In this document: piece after piece, positions 27,841 to 36,736 of the stretch
Numbering within the stretch: the first letter of the stretch is position 1
Layout: each line of letters begins with the position of its first letter
Origin: JBGTLU01 sp041743935
GTDB lineage: Bacteria > Bacteroidota > Bacteroidia > Sphingobacteriales > Sphingobacteriaceae
Direction: 5' to 3'
Assembly: GCA_041743935.1 (NCBI GenBank)
Contig: JBGTLU010000061.1
Location: 35,776 to 99,775 of the forward strand
DNA length: 64,000 bases
Translations under genes and position numbers: made by a program
The notes under the pieces: model-generated
The model's input: the letters and a program-made list of their open reading frames with translations, nothing else
Database searches by the model: none
Told to the model about the DNA's origin: nothing

Positions 27841-28806
27841 TCAGGATAAAACGTCAATTAAACGAATCAGATTTGGGTTTAGTTCAGTGATGTGTTTTAC
27901 AGCTTGGCTAAATGGGGTAAAGGTTATTTCTTTATTGACAATACCGATGGCTACTCCTTTTTTACCAGCTAACAAACTTTCTACTGCAGCCATTCCTATC
28001 CGGCTAGCATATACTCTATCCATGCAGGTTGGCGAGCCGCCTCGTTGCAAATGACCAAGTATAGATACTTTAATATCATAGTGAGGCAAGGCTTTTTTCA
28101 CCTTTTCGGCAACCTCATAAGCTCCACCACTATCATCCCCTTCGGCAACCATGATAATTTTGGAGGATTTATTTCTTCTCCCTCCAGATAATCTAGTGAT
28201 TAAATGATTTATATCAGTACTTATTTCTGGAATCAAAATAGCTTCCGCACCCGAACCAATACCACTTCGCAAGGCAATTAGTCCGGAATCTCGGCCCATT
28301 ACCTCTACAAAAAACAAACGATCATGCGATTCAGCGGTATCTCTAATTTTATCTACCGCTTGTACCACGGTATTAATTGCTGTGTCGTACCCAATGGTAA
28401 AATCTGTTCCTATTAAATCATTATCAATGGTGCCTGGTGCGCCAATTATTGGGAAATTAAACTCTTCGCCAAAAACCAATGCTCCTTGGTAAGTGCCATC
28501 GCCTCCAATGGCAACTAATCCTTCAATGTTTTGTGCTTGTAAATGTTCAAATGCTTTTTTTCTTCCGTCTGCAGTTTTAAACTCTTCGCTTCTGGCAGTT
28601 TTTAGAATGGTGCCACCTCGTTGTATGATGTTGGCAACCGATTTTGACTCTAGTGGAATACACTCTCCGCAAATCAATCCTTCATAACCACGCAAAATTC
28701 CGGCAACTTCTACATTATGGTAAGCAGCCGTGCGAACCACTGCTCTAATGCAGGCATTCATCCCGGGCGAATCGCCTCCTGAAGTGAGTACTGCAATTTT
28801 TTTCAT
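27841..28806 (-). CDS. pfkA: ATP-dependent 6-phosphofructokinase
   Basis: Phosphorylates fructose 6-phosphate to fructose 1,6-bisphosphate in glycolysis. The 321-residue protein has the full set: GGDSPGMNACIRAVVR, GGDGTYQGA, APGTIDNDLIGTD and VVEVMGRDSG-type VEVMGRDSGLIAL. Gly in GGDG and in PGTIDND indicates ATP rather than pyrophosphate as donor. It starts two bases after the dsbD stop, so the two are transcribed together. Confidence 0.96.
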   Translation of the reverse strand: MKKIAVLTSGGDSPGMNACIRAVVRTAAYHNVEVAGILRGYEGLICGECIPLESKSVANIIQRGGTILKTARSEEFKTADGRKKAFEHLQAQNIEGLVAIGGDGTYQGALVFGEEFNFPIIGAPGTIDNDLIGTDFTIGYDTAINTVVQAVDKIRDTAESHDRLFFVEVMGRDSGLIALRSGIGSGAEAILIPEISTDINHLITRLSGGRRNKSSKIIMVAEGDDSGGAYEVAEKVKKALPHYDIKVSILGHLQRGGSPTCMDRVYASRIGMAAVESLLAGKKGVAIGIVNKEITFTPFSQAVKHITELNPNLIRLIDVLS

Positions 28807-28808
28807 TC

Positions 28809-30842
28809 CTATTGTTTTTCAAACGCAGCTATTCCTCTTTGCAAAAAGTTGACATAATTGCGAGTATTTAAATCATAAGCGGTTGGCGGAATAAGTGTTT
28901 TACCTTGGTGGTTGATAATGACATAATACGGCTGCGAGTTGGTATTATACACCGATGCTTGCAAATCTGTCCATTTCTTACCCACGGTATTAATTTTTCT
29001 GCCATCAAAAGCCGAAACATACTGTTCTTCTTCGGGCAATGCTTTCTTATCATCTACATATAAAGAAAGAATTACATATTCTTCGTTTAATAAACGCAAC
29101 ACCTCAGGATCTGACCAAACTTGTGCTTCCATTTTGCGGCAATTCACACAGGTATGTCCGGTAAAATCTACCAAAACCGGTTTATTTACCGTTTTTGCGT
29201 AAGCTATTCCTTCTTCGTAATCGTAATACACATTTAAATTATGCGGTGGGCGAGGCATGCCTTCGCTATATTTTTTTGTTTTGGAGGAGGTATTTACTGC
29301 CCCATTGGTACTAAGTGTTTTGGTATATAAATCGAAATCTTGTGTGCCTAGAGGAGGTGCGAAAGCACTGATGGCTTTCAGAGGCGCTCCCCATAACCCG
29401 GGCACCATGTACATGGCAAAGGAAAGGGAGATGATGGCAAAAAACAATCTGGGTACAGTGATGAATTTCAAATCAGAGTCGTGTGCAAATTTGAGTTTGC
29501 CCAATAAGTAGAACCCGAGCATAGCAAAAATGATAATCCATAAAACCAAGAATACTTCGCGATCGAGGATGCCCCAATGGTAAGCCAAATCTACATTGGA
29601 TAAAAATTTAAGCGCTAGTGCCAATTCTAAAAAACCAAGAGTGACTTTTACCGAATTGAGCCAACCACCAGATTTTGGCATAGAATTGAGCCATTCGGGG
29701 AAAATGGCAAATAATGTAAACGGCAGCGCAAGTGCCAATGAAAATCCAAGCATTCCCATCATGGGTCCTAAAATTTCGCCTTGGCTAGCAGCTTGTACCA
29801 ATAAGGTGCCAATGATTGGACCTGTACAAGAAAAGGATACCAAAGCTAGTGTAAAAGCCATGAAAAACATCCCCAATAAACCACCTTTATCGCTCTGATT
29901 ATCTGCTTTATTAACCCATGAACTAGGCAAAGTAATTTCGAAAGCGCCAAAAAATGAGATGGCAAAAACGATTAATAAAGCAAAGAATAGTAAGTTAAAT
30001 GTGGCATTGCTGGCTAGTTCGTTGAGTTTACCCGAGCCAAATAATAGTGTAACTCCTAATCCCAGAATCACATAAATAACAATGATGGAAAGTCCGTAAA
30101 TAATGGCATTAACCACTCCTTTTTGTTTACTACCGCCTCTTTTGGTAAAATACGAAACTGTAAGTGGCACCATGGGGAAAATGCAAGGCATGATGAAGGC
30201 GGCAAATCCTCCGAGTAATCCGGCAATAAATATAGCCCAAAGACCTAAACCTGCGGTTTCTCCACCAGAAATTGGAGGTGGAATATTTAGCTCGTTAGAA
30301 TTTGTATCCTCAACCAAGCTGGTTATATCGGTTATAAGTACTGTATCTCCGTTTGTTATTTGCGTGTCAGTAACTTCTGTGGTGATTGAAGATGCTGTTA
30401 CTTCCACCGAAAACGTTATTTCTTCTGGCGCCAAACATCGGCTATCGTCACAAACCATAAACTCAATGGTGCCTGAAACGGTTGCTTTATTAGCATTAAG
30501 TTTAATTTTTTGTTTAAAAACGCCTTGATTAATGAACTTGCCGATGTTCATTTCGAAAATTGGGTCGAAAATTACTTTGGCTGCCGGTACTTCTTCAGTT
30601 TTACCAATTAGCTTATACGAGGCATTGGGTGTAAACTTAATGCTGGTAGGAATTGGGCCGCCATCTTCAATATATTGTGAATACAAATACCAACCTTTAT
30701 CTATATTGGCTTTAAAAACAATAGTAGCTTCGTTTGCAACTATACTCTCGATAGAATACACCCACTTTACAGGTTTTAGAATCTGTGCCGATAGGCCAAA
30801 GCTTATAATTAATGCGATTAGAGTGATAAATAATTTTTTCAT
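28809..30842 (-). CDS. dsbD: Thiol:disulfide interchange protein DsbD
   Basis: Moves electrons from cytoplasmic thioredoxin to periplasmic proteins. All three domains are present in 677 residues: a signal peptide and N-terminal alpha domain with the cysteine pair in CDDSRCLAP, a central eight-segment membrane domain (with CIFPMVPLTV and SFSCTGPIIG), and a C-terminal thioredoxin-like gamma domain with CVNC in TGHTCVNCRK. A promoter -7 element sits 18 bases before the ATG. The next gene, pfkA, follows by two bases. Confidence 0.94.
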   Translation of the reverse strand: MKKLFITLIALIISFGLSAQILKPVKWVYSIESIVANEATIVFKANIDKGWYLYSQYIEDGGPIPTSIKFTPNASYKLIGKTEEVPAAKVIFDPIFEMNIGKFINQGVFKQKIKLNANKATVSGTIEFMVCDDSRCLAPEEITFSVEVTASSITTEVTDTQITNGDTVLITDITSLVEDTNSNELNIPPPISGGETAGLGLWAIFIAGLLGGFAAFIMPCIFPMVPLTVSYFTKRGGSKQKGVVNAIIYGLSIIVIYVILGLGVTLLFGSGKLNELASNATFNLLFFALLIVFAISFFGAFEITLPSSWVNKADNQSDKGGLLGMFFMAFTLALVSFSCTGPIIGTLLVQAASQGEILGPMMGMLGFSLALALPFTLFAIFPEWLNSMPKSGGWLNSVKVTLGFLELALALKFLSNVDLAYHWGILDREVFLVLWIIIFAMLGFYLLGKLKFAHDSDLKFITVPRLFFAIISLSFAMYMVPGLWGAPLKAISAFAPPLGTQDFDLYTKTLSTNGAVNTSSKTKKYSEGMPRPPHNLNVYYDYEEGIAYAKTVNKPVLVDFTGHTCVNCRKMEAQVWSDPEVLRLLNEEYVILSLYVDDKKALPEEEQYVSAFDGRKINTVGKKWTDLQASVYNTNSQPYYVIINHQGKTLIPPTAYDLNTRNYVNFLQRGIAAFEKQ

Positions 30843-30860
30843 GTTTTAAGTACAGTCGAA

Positions 30861-30883
30861 CAAACTTACGAATTGAAGCACAA
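30861..30883 (-). promoter_or_regulatory. dsbD promoter
   Basis: A perfect TAAGTTTG (30861-30868, minus strand) 18 bases before the dsbD ATG, with a TTG 12 bases further upstream. Confidence 0.5.
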
Positions 30884-30949
30884 TATTATTGTTATAGCAC
30901 ACAAAGGGAACAGATTTGTTGCAGAAATGATTTTAACTTATCTATTACG

Positions 30950-31711
30950 TTAGGTAAACTGTATTTCTTTCATCCCATACGAAACTTCTTTATTATCTAT
31001 TTCAACCAATAATTTTCCCTCCTTGTTAACCCCTTTTAGGGTACCATAAAAAACTTCGCCAGCTGTGTTTTTGTACAAACACAGTTGATTTATTTGATAT
31101 AAGGTTTGAATATATTCTCGATGTATGTTTCCCTTTTTTCCTGCTCGCAATTGTAAATATCTAGCCTCTACATGTTTAAAAATCAGAGAGAATAGTTTTT
31201 CAAGGTGGATAATTTCTTTAAGTTGAAGACTAACAGATGTTGCGTTTAATTGACCAAAATCTTGTTGGTTTACATTTAATCCGATGCCAATAATGCTATG
31301 ACGAATACTAGAGCCCTGCAGCATATTTTCTATTAATATTCCTGCAATTTTTTGAGAACCTACGTACACATCGTTTGGCCATTTTATAGTTACATCTTTC
31401 ACACCTATTTCAGTTAAAAGATCTCTCAGAGCCAGGCTAATCATTTTGCTCAAATCAAATTGTTCTGAGGGCGATAAAAATGTGGGAGTTAGGATAATAC
31501 TAGCTGTTATGTTTTCTCCTGCATTGCTTAACCATATATTCTCTGCCTGACCTTTTCCGGCATACTGATGTTCTGCCACAATGACTGTACCCTCGGCCAA
31601 TGGCTTGATATTTGCCAAAATATGTTTCGCATACGTATTGGTGGAATCTACTTCTTTAAGAGTAATAAGATTATGACCTACGAATAAAGAAGAATTTATA
31701 TTAATTTGCAC
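30950..31711 (-). CDS. birA: Biotin--[acetyl-CoA-carboxylase] ligase
   Basis: Attaches biotin to the carrier protein of acetyl-CoA carboxylase. This is the short form without the DNA-binding domain: 253 residues from the GTG at 31711. Motifs are EVDSTNTYAK, the biotinyl-AMP loop AGKGQAENIWLS, and KWPNDVYVGSQKIAGILIE. A longer frame from TTG at 31768 would overlap rsfS by 20 bases and contain the -7 element at 31732-31739, so the GTG start is preferred. It diverges from rsfS with 37 bases between starts. Confidence 0.9.
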   Translation of the reverse strand: MQININSSLFVGHNLITLKEVDSTNTYAKHILANIKPLAEGTVIVAEHQYAGKGQAENIWLSNAGENITASIILTPTFLSPSEQFDLSKMISLALRDLLTEIGVKDVTIKWPNDVYVGSQKIAGILIENMLQGSSIRHSIIGIGLNVNQQDFGQLNATSVSLQLKEIIHLEKLFSLIFKHVEARYLQLRAGKKGNIHREYIQTLYQINQLCLYKNTAGEVFYGTLKGVNKEGKLLVEIDNKEVSYGMKEIQFT

Positions 31712-31731
31712 AAGTAAAGCATATAATCGCC

Positions 31732-31755
31732 CAAATTTAAGTAACTGAATGGCAA
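31732..31755 (-). promoter_or_regulatory. birA promoter
   Basis: A perfect TAAATTTG (31732-31739, minus strand) 20 bases before the GTG start, with TTG 13 bases further upstream. The TTG lies within the first codons of rsfS. Confidence 0.5.
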
Positions 31756-32123
31756 AACGTACATCCAAAATTAATTCAGAGTTTATATCCGAAATTATTG
31801 TTCATGGTATTCAAGAAAAAAAAGGTAATGACATCGTTAGCTTAGATCTAAGAAACCTCTCTGGCTCCGTTTCCGATTATTTTATAATCTGCCATGCAGA
31901 GTCTACCACTCAAGTTCGTGCCATTGCAGATTCCATCGAAGAAGAAATGTTTAAAGCCACCAAAGAAACGCCTTGGAGAAAAGAAGGATATGCCAATTGC
32001 GAATGGATAATTTTAGACTTTGTAAACGTAGTAGTACATGTTTTTCAGAAAGAGAAACGCTACTTCTATGGAGTAGAAGATTTGTGGGGAGATGCAGATG
32101 TAAAACAGTTTAAAACCGCTTAA
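31749..32123 (+). CDS. rsfS: Ribosomal silencing factor RsfS
   Basis: RsfS binds ribosomal protein uL14 and blocks subunit joining in starvation. The 124-residue protein has the whole family domain: GNDIVSLDLRNLSGSVSDYF, CHAESTTQVRAIADSIE and WIILDFVNVVVHVF followed by RYFYGVEDLWGDA. It starts divergently from birA and is followed after 69 bases by ftsH, a gene order I recall from other Bacteroidota. Confidence 0.95.
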   Translation: MAKRTSKINSEFISEIIVHGIQEKKGNDIVSLDLRNLSGSVSDYFIICHAESTTQVRAIADSIEEEMFKATKETPWRKEGYANCEWIILDFVNVVVHVFQKEKRYFYGVEDLWGDADVKQFKTA

Positions 32124-32192
32124 ATTTCACGAACAATTAACAACAATTAGAGTTATTAAAATATTCGGCTAAGCCCGATTCTATATATAAGC

Positions 32193-34277
32193 ATGGAAGA
32201 GAATAAAGAAAAAAAGGAAATCAAGAAACCCATAGGTAAGAAACCCAATCAGCCTAAAAAGTTATTGCCAACTACCCCACCAAAGTTTAATTTGATGTGG
32301 GTATATGGGGCAATTATTTTGCTTTTTTTAGGATTTAATATATTCTATACCGGTAATGTACCAGTACAAATTAGCTATCAGAAATTCGAAAATGATATGC
32401 TTAAATCCGGTGATGTGGAACGCCTAGTTGCCTACAAACAAGGAGATTTATACATCGTTGAGGTATTCATCAAGAAAGAGGTTTTAGCTACCGAAAAATA
32501 TAAAGAAGTAAACGAACCATCTAAATTTTCTAACAATGTTGGTGCTCAATATTTGTTCAAAGAAGCATCCATTGACAACTTAGAGAAGAAACTAAACGAT
32601 GCACAAACAGAAACTCCCCTTGCACAACGCATTCAATTAAACTTCGAGACCCGAGAAAATTTCTTACGTGATTTTTTATTGGCTTGGATATTACCAATAG
32701 CCATTATCGTTATCATATGGATATTCATCATGCGTCGTTTATCTGGCGGTGGAGCCGGAGGTGGCGCTGGTGGACAAATATTTAACATCGGAAGATCTAA
32801 AGCAAAACTATTCGACAAAGAGTCTCAAGTAAATATCACCTTTAATGATGTTGCCGGATTAGAAGAGGCAAAGCAAGAAGTAATGGAGGTGGTAGATTTC
32901 CTGAAAAATCCTCAAAAATATACTAATCTGGGTGGTAAAATACCTAAAGGTGTTCTATTAGTTGGTTCACCAGGAACTGGTAAAACGTTGCTTGCAAAAG
33001 CTGTGGCCGGCGAAGCTCAAGTTCCATTCTTTTCCTTATCAGGTTCTGATTTTGTGGAGATGTTTGTAGGAGTTGGAGCATCACGTGTACGAGATTTGTT
33101 CACTCAAGCACGCGAAAAAGCACCATGTATAATTTTTATTGATGAAATTGATGCAATTGGTCGTGCACGTGGCAAAAACCAAATCATGGGTGGTAATGAT
33201 GAGCGAGAAAATACCCTAAATCAATTACTCGTTGAGATGGATGGTTTTGGAACAGATACCGGAGTAATTATCATGGCGGCAACCAACCGTCCGGATGTAT
33301 TAGACTCTGCTTTGTTGCGCCCAGGTCGTTTTGACAGACAAATATCCATTGATAAACCCGATTTAGTTGGACGAGAGCAAATATTTAAAGTTCACTTAAA
33401 ACCACTAAAATTAGCTCCCGAGGTTGACACTAAAAAGCTATCGGCACAAACCCCTGGTTTTGCCGGTGCTGAAATAGCTAATGTGTGTAACGAAGCCGCT
33501 TTAATTGCTGCACGTAAAGACAAAAAAGCTATCGAAATGCAAGATTTTAACGATGCCATTGATAGAGTAATTGGTGGTCTTGAAAAGAAGAATAAAATCA
33601 TATCACCAGAAGAAAAAAGAATTGTTGCTTATCATGAAGCTGGCCATGCCATTGCAGGCTGGTTTTTAGAATATGCCGATCCATTAGTAAAAGTATCCAT
33701 CGTTCCGCGCGGAGTAGCTGCTTTGGGTTATGCCCAATATCTACCTAAAGAACAATTCTTATACACTACTGAGCAATTGATAGATGGTATGTGTATGACC
33801 ATGGGAGGCAGGGTAGCCGAAGACATTATCTTTAATAAAATATCAACGGGAGCTCAAAATGATTTAGAGAGAATTACCAAGCTAGCCTATGCCATGGTTA
33901 CAGTATATGGCATGAATGCAAAAATTGGTAATATATCTTATGTAGATCAGCAAAATGAATACAGTTTTGGTAAACCTTATTCTGAGAAAACTGCCGAATT
34001 AATTGACATAGAAGTACGTACTTTAATTGATTTTGTTTATCAACGTACCAAAGAATTATTGCTAACTCACCAAGATGGATTAGAAAAACTTGCTCAAAAA
34101 CTATTAGAGAAAGAGATTTTATTCCAATCTGATTTAGATGTTATTTTAGGCAAACGTCCGTTTGATAACCGCACTGCTTACGATGAATTCGTAAACGGTA
34201 CGCCAAAAGAAGAGCAAATGGAACCTGTTACCGAAGTGCCAGTATCTGAGGATAAACCCAAAAAAAAATCAGAATAA
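32193..34277 (+). CDS. ftsH: ATP-dependent zinc metalloprotease FtsH
   Basis: A membrane-bound AAA+ protease that degrades damaged membrane proteins and regulators. The 694-residue chain has a Lys/Pro-rich N-terminus, a first membrane segment at about residues 31-50, a periplasmic FtsH_ext domain, a second membrane segment near 155-178, a Gly-rich linker, and Walker A GSPGTGKT (Lys264; the usual second Gly or Pro is Ser). The Walker B is IIFIDEIDAIG, and the zinc site is H481-E-x-x-H485. It ends seven bases before the LUD-domain gene. Confidence 0.96.
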   Translation: MEENKEKKEIKKPIGKKPNQPKKLLPTTPPKFNLMWVYGAIILLFLGFNIFYTGNVPVQISYQKFENDMLKSGDVERLVAYKQGDLYIVEVFIKKEVLATEKYKEVNEPSKFSNNVGAQYLFKEASIDNLEKKLNDAQTETPLAQRIQLNFETRENFLRDFLLAWILPIAIIVIIWIFIMRRLSGGGAGGGAGGQIFNIGRSKAKLFDKESQVNITFNDVAGLEEAKQEVMEVVDFLKNPQKYTNLGGKIPKGVLLVGSPGTGKTLLAKAVAGEAQVPFFSLSGSDFVEMFVGVGASRVRDLFTQAREKAPCIIFIDEIDAIGRARGKNQIMGGNDERENTLNQLLVEMDGFGTDTGVIIMAATNRPDVLDSALLRPGRFDRQISIDKPDLVGREQIFKVHLKPLKLAPEVDTKKLSAQTPGFAGAEIANVCNEAALIAARKDKKAIEMQDFNDAIDRVIGGLEKKNKIISPEEKRIVAYHEAGHAIAGWFLEYADPLVKVSIVPRGVAALGYAQYLPKEQFLYTTEQLIDGMCMTMGGRVAEDIIFNKISTGAQNDLERITKLAYAMVTVYGMNAKIGNISYVDQQNEYSFGKPYSEKTAELIDIEVRTLIDFVYQRTKELLLTHQDGLEKLAQKLLEKEILFQSDLDVILGKRPFDNRTAYDEFVNGTPKEEQMEPVTEVPVSEDKPKKKSE

Positions 34278-34283
34278 TAATTC

Positions 34284-34931
34284 ATGAAATCTGCCACCAC
34301 ACCCAAAGAGCGGATGCTCAAAAATATCCGTAAAGGATTAATAGAAAAAAGAGACAACCCGTATCCGGTGGTGAGTGAAACAGCATTTTATACCTCTTCA
34401 GATGAGTTTCCGGAGGTAATTTTTGCACAAGAATTAAATAAAGTTTCGGGTAAATTTGTTTATTGCGAAGATGAAAAATCTTTAATTGAACAACTTTGGG
34501 CTCTAATAGAAGCCAGAGATTGGAAGAAAGTAGCCTGTTGGGATAAAAATATACAAGACATCTTACGCAAAAACCAATTTCCGTTTGTAGCAACGGATGA
34601 TGATTTTGCAAACGTAGAAACTAGCATAACAGAGTGCGAAGCAATAATTGCTCGAAACGGCAGTATTATGGTTACGAGCGCTGGTGCTTCGGGCAGAAGA
34701 TTAAGTATCTATCCGCATTATCACATTGTAATTGCTTATAGCTCGCAATTGGTGATGGATTTAAAAGATGCTTTTAAAAATATTCAAAAAAAGTATGCCG
34801 ATAGACTCCCTTCTAACATTACCGTAATTACTGGCCCAAGCCGCACTGCCGACATAGAAAAAACATTGGTATTAGGTGCACATGGCCCTAAAGAGTTATT
34901 TGTGTTTTTTGTGGATGATAATTTACTTTGA
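34284..34931 (+). CDS. LUD domain (LutC/YkgG-like) protein
   Basis: A 215-residue protein of the LUD family, which includes LutC of the lactate-utilisation complex. Typical blocks are ECEAIIARNGSIMVTS, GRRLSIYPHYHIVIA and the ending ITGPSRTADIEKTLVLGAHGPKEL. LutA and LutB are not nearby; in Bacteroidota a lone LUD gene behind ftsH is, as I recall, common, so a lactate role is uncertain. It starts seven bases after ftsH and is probably cotranscribed. Confidence 0.9.
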   Translation: MKSATTPKERMLKNIRKGLIEKRDNPYPVVSETAFYTSSDEFPEVIFAQELNKVSGKFVYCEDEKSLIEQLWALIEARDWKKVACWDKNIQDILRKNQFPFVATDDDFANVETSITECEAIIARNGSIMVTSAGASGRRLSIYPHYHIVIAYSSQLVMDLKDAFKNIQKKYADRLPSNITVITGPSRTADIEKTLVLGAHGPKELFVFFVDDNLL

Positions 34932-34967
34932 AAAAGGTAAAGAGCTAAACAATTAATCAATGAAATC

Positions 34968-35459
34968 ATGAAAAAAATAATTCTGCTTTTTACTGTGCTT
35001 TTTATCAGTACACAAGTTCAAGTTCAAGCTCAAGTAAAGAAAGTAGTGAGTATCTCAGAAGATAAAGAAGCTATTTATATTGTAATTAATCAATTATTTG
35101 ATGGCATGGCAAAAGGAGATAGCAACTTGGTTGCTGATGTTTTTCATCCGCAAGCACGCTTACAAAGCACCTACTTCGAAGCCAATACCGGTAGAGCTAT
35201 GCTCCGCACAGATCCTATTAAAGGTTTTATATCCTTTATTGGCAATAAACCAAAAGAGCAACAATTAGAAGAGCGAATTTTATCTTACGATATTAAAGTG
35301 GATGATAATTTGGCTTCTGTTTGGACACCCTACGAATTTTACCTCAATGGTGTATTTAGCCATTGTGGAGTGAATGCTTTTCAACTAATAAGAACAGATG
35401 ATGGGTGGAAAATTTTACAAATAACCGACACCCGAAGGAAAGAAGCCTGCGGGAAATAG
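34968..35459 (+). CDS. Secreted NTF2-like protein
   Basis: A 163-residue exported protein. A signal peptide (MKKIILLFTVLFISTQ) is followed by an NTF2-like fold of the DUF4440/lumazine-binding type: AIYIVINQLFDGMAKGDSNLVADVFHP, then VWTPYEFYLNGVFSHCGVNAFQLIRTDDGWKI in overlapping form, ending ITDTRRKEAC. Such folds bind small ligands or act as enzymes; none can be named. Four in-frame CAAGTT-like hexamers (35013-35036) encode QVQVQAQV at the expected cleavage site. Confidence 0.8.
   Translation: MKKIILLFTVLFISTQVQVQAQVKKVVSISEDKEAIYIVINQLFDGMAKGDSNLVADVFHPQARLQSTYFEANTGRAMLRTDPIKGFISFIGNKPKEQQLEERILSYDIKVDDNLASVWTPYEFYLNGVFSHCGVNAFQLIRTDDGWKILQITDTRRKEACGK
35013..35036 (+). repeat. Hexanucleotide tandem repeat at a signal-peptide cleavage site
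   Basis: Four in-frame units: CAAGTT twice, then CAAGCT and CAAGTA. Copy changes would keep the frame and only shift the spacing near the cleavage site. Confidence 0.55.
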
Positions 35460-35477
35460 ATTGTGGTTTAACATCTA

Positions 35478-36728
35478 CTAATTAGCAAATAACCAATCTT
35501 CCGGATCTAGCTTAGTAGTGCCCTTCCAAACTTCAAAATGAACTTCGGTAACGCCTTCGGCCGCATCTGTAGCCACTACTCCTACTACTTGTTTTGTGCT
35601 AATTTTATCTCCACGTTTTACCGTAACAGAACGCAAATTATAGTAAACCGTAAAATACTCGCCGTGTTTTACCAATACCCCTAGGTTACCGCCAGGCACG
35701 TTAATTACCCCTGCAACTTCGCCTGCAAAAACTGCGCGCACTTGAGCTGCATTATCTGTTTTTATGTTTACTCCGTTGTTTTGAGTAAATACATTTTTAA
35801 GTACCGGATGTGGATGACGACCAAAACGCTGTACTATAAAACCACGCTCAACGGGCCACGGGAATTTACCTTTATTACCAAGAAAATCTGCCGATAATTT
35901 TATTGCCTCTGGTGTTAATGCTAAACCAGTAGAACCTGCCTGACGTGTAGGCGGAATCTCACCTCTGGCAATAGCATCTGCTTCGGCTTTTTTACGGGCT
36001 TCTTCAATTTCTCGCTTAATTATATCTTCAATAGCACGAGTTAATCTTTGCGCTTCTCTTTGTTTGTCTTGCAATTGTTTTTTTAATCTGCTCTCTTGAG
36101 ATTGCAAGTTATTAACTACCCTCTGTTGACTGGTTTTAGATCGATTAAGCAAATTACGTTGCTTTTGCTCTTCGGTTAGTAAACCGGTTTTTTCTTGTTT
36201 TGCTTTATCTAACTCTTGTATTTTTTGAGCAATAATTCGCTGATTGTTTTCAATGGTTGTTACTTGTTTTCGTCGGTAATTGTTAAACTGTTGGATGTAT
36301 TTCATCCGTTTGTAAGCTTGATTAAAATTTTCGGCAGCAAAAATAAACATCAGTGTATTATATGATGCTTTATTCCTACTTGCAAATCGAATCATGGCAG
36401 CATATTCTTTTTTTAAATCAATTATTTGATTCTCTAATGATTTAATGGTGTTCTGTTGCTGACTAATGTTATTATCTAAGTTCCGGAGTTGGGAGTTTAC
36501 ATTATTTATAAGACGTTCACGCGCACGAATCTGACTGTTTAATGCATTCAATTCTTTCATGGATGCATTTTTATTTTTCATGGTTTCTTGTAAAACCCTA
36601 TTTGTATAATCTATCTCTTCTTGGATTTTCTTTTTTTGTAATTCTAAATCATCTCGGGATTGTGCGTTAGCAACCGAAAAGAACAAAAACATTAAACAGA
36701 AACATAATAAACTGACAAATTTTCTCAT
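35478..36728 (-). CDS. EnvC-type murein hydrolase activator with degenerate M23 domain
   Basis: A 416-residue periplasmic protein. The signal peptide ends at VANAQ, a long coiled coil rich in Gln, Lys and Arg spans about residues 25-250, and a LytM/M23 domain follows. The zinc site is broken: HxGxD reads NNGVN, and the HxH motif reads EVHFEV, so it should be a non-enzymatic activator of amidases, as for EnvC. It is the last gene of the dut-TPR-DUF4292 operon, which I recall as conserved in Bacteroidota. Confidence 0.9.
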   Translation of the reverse strand: MRKFVSLLCFCLMFLFFSVANAQSRDDLELQKKKIQEEIDYTNRVLQETMKNKNASMKELNALNSQIRARERLINNVNSQLRNLDNNISQQQNTIKSLENQIIDLKKEYAAMIRFASRNKASYNTLMFIFAAENFNQAYKRMKYIQQFNNYRRKQVTTIENNQRIIAQKIQELDKAKQEKTGLLTEEQKQRNLLNRSKTSQQRVVNNLQSQESRLKKQLQDKQREAQRLTRAIEDIIKREIEEARKKAEADAIARGEIPPTRQAGSTGLALTPEAIKLSADFLGNKGKFPWPVERGFIVQRFGRHPHPVLKNVFTQNNGVNIKTDNAAQVRAVFAGEVAGVINVPGGNLGVLVKHGEYFTVYYNLRSVTVKRGDKISTKQVVGVVATDAAEGVTEVHFEVWKGTTKLDPEDWLFAN

Positions 36729-36736
36729 TATACAAA

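Noticed and set aside
31712..31768. Longer birA frame from TTG
   Set aside because: It overlaps rsfS and contains the likely promoter.
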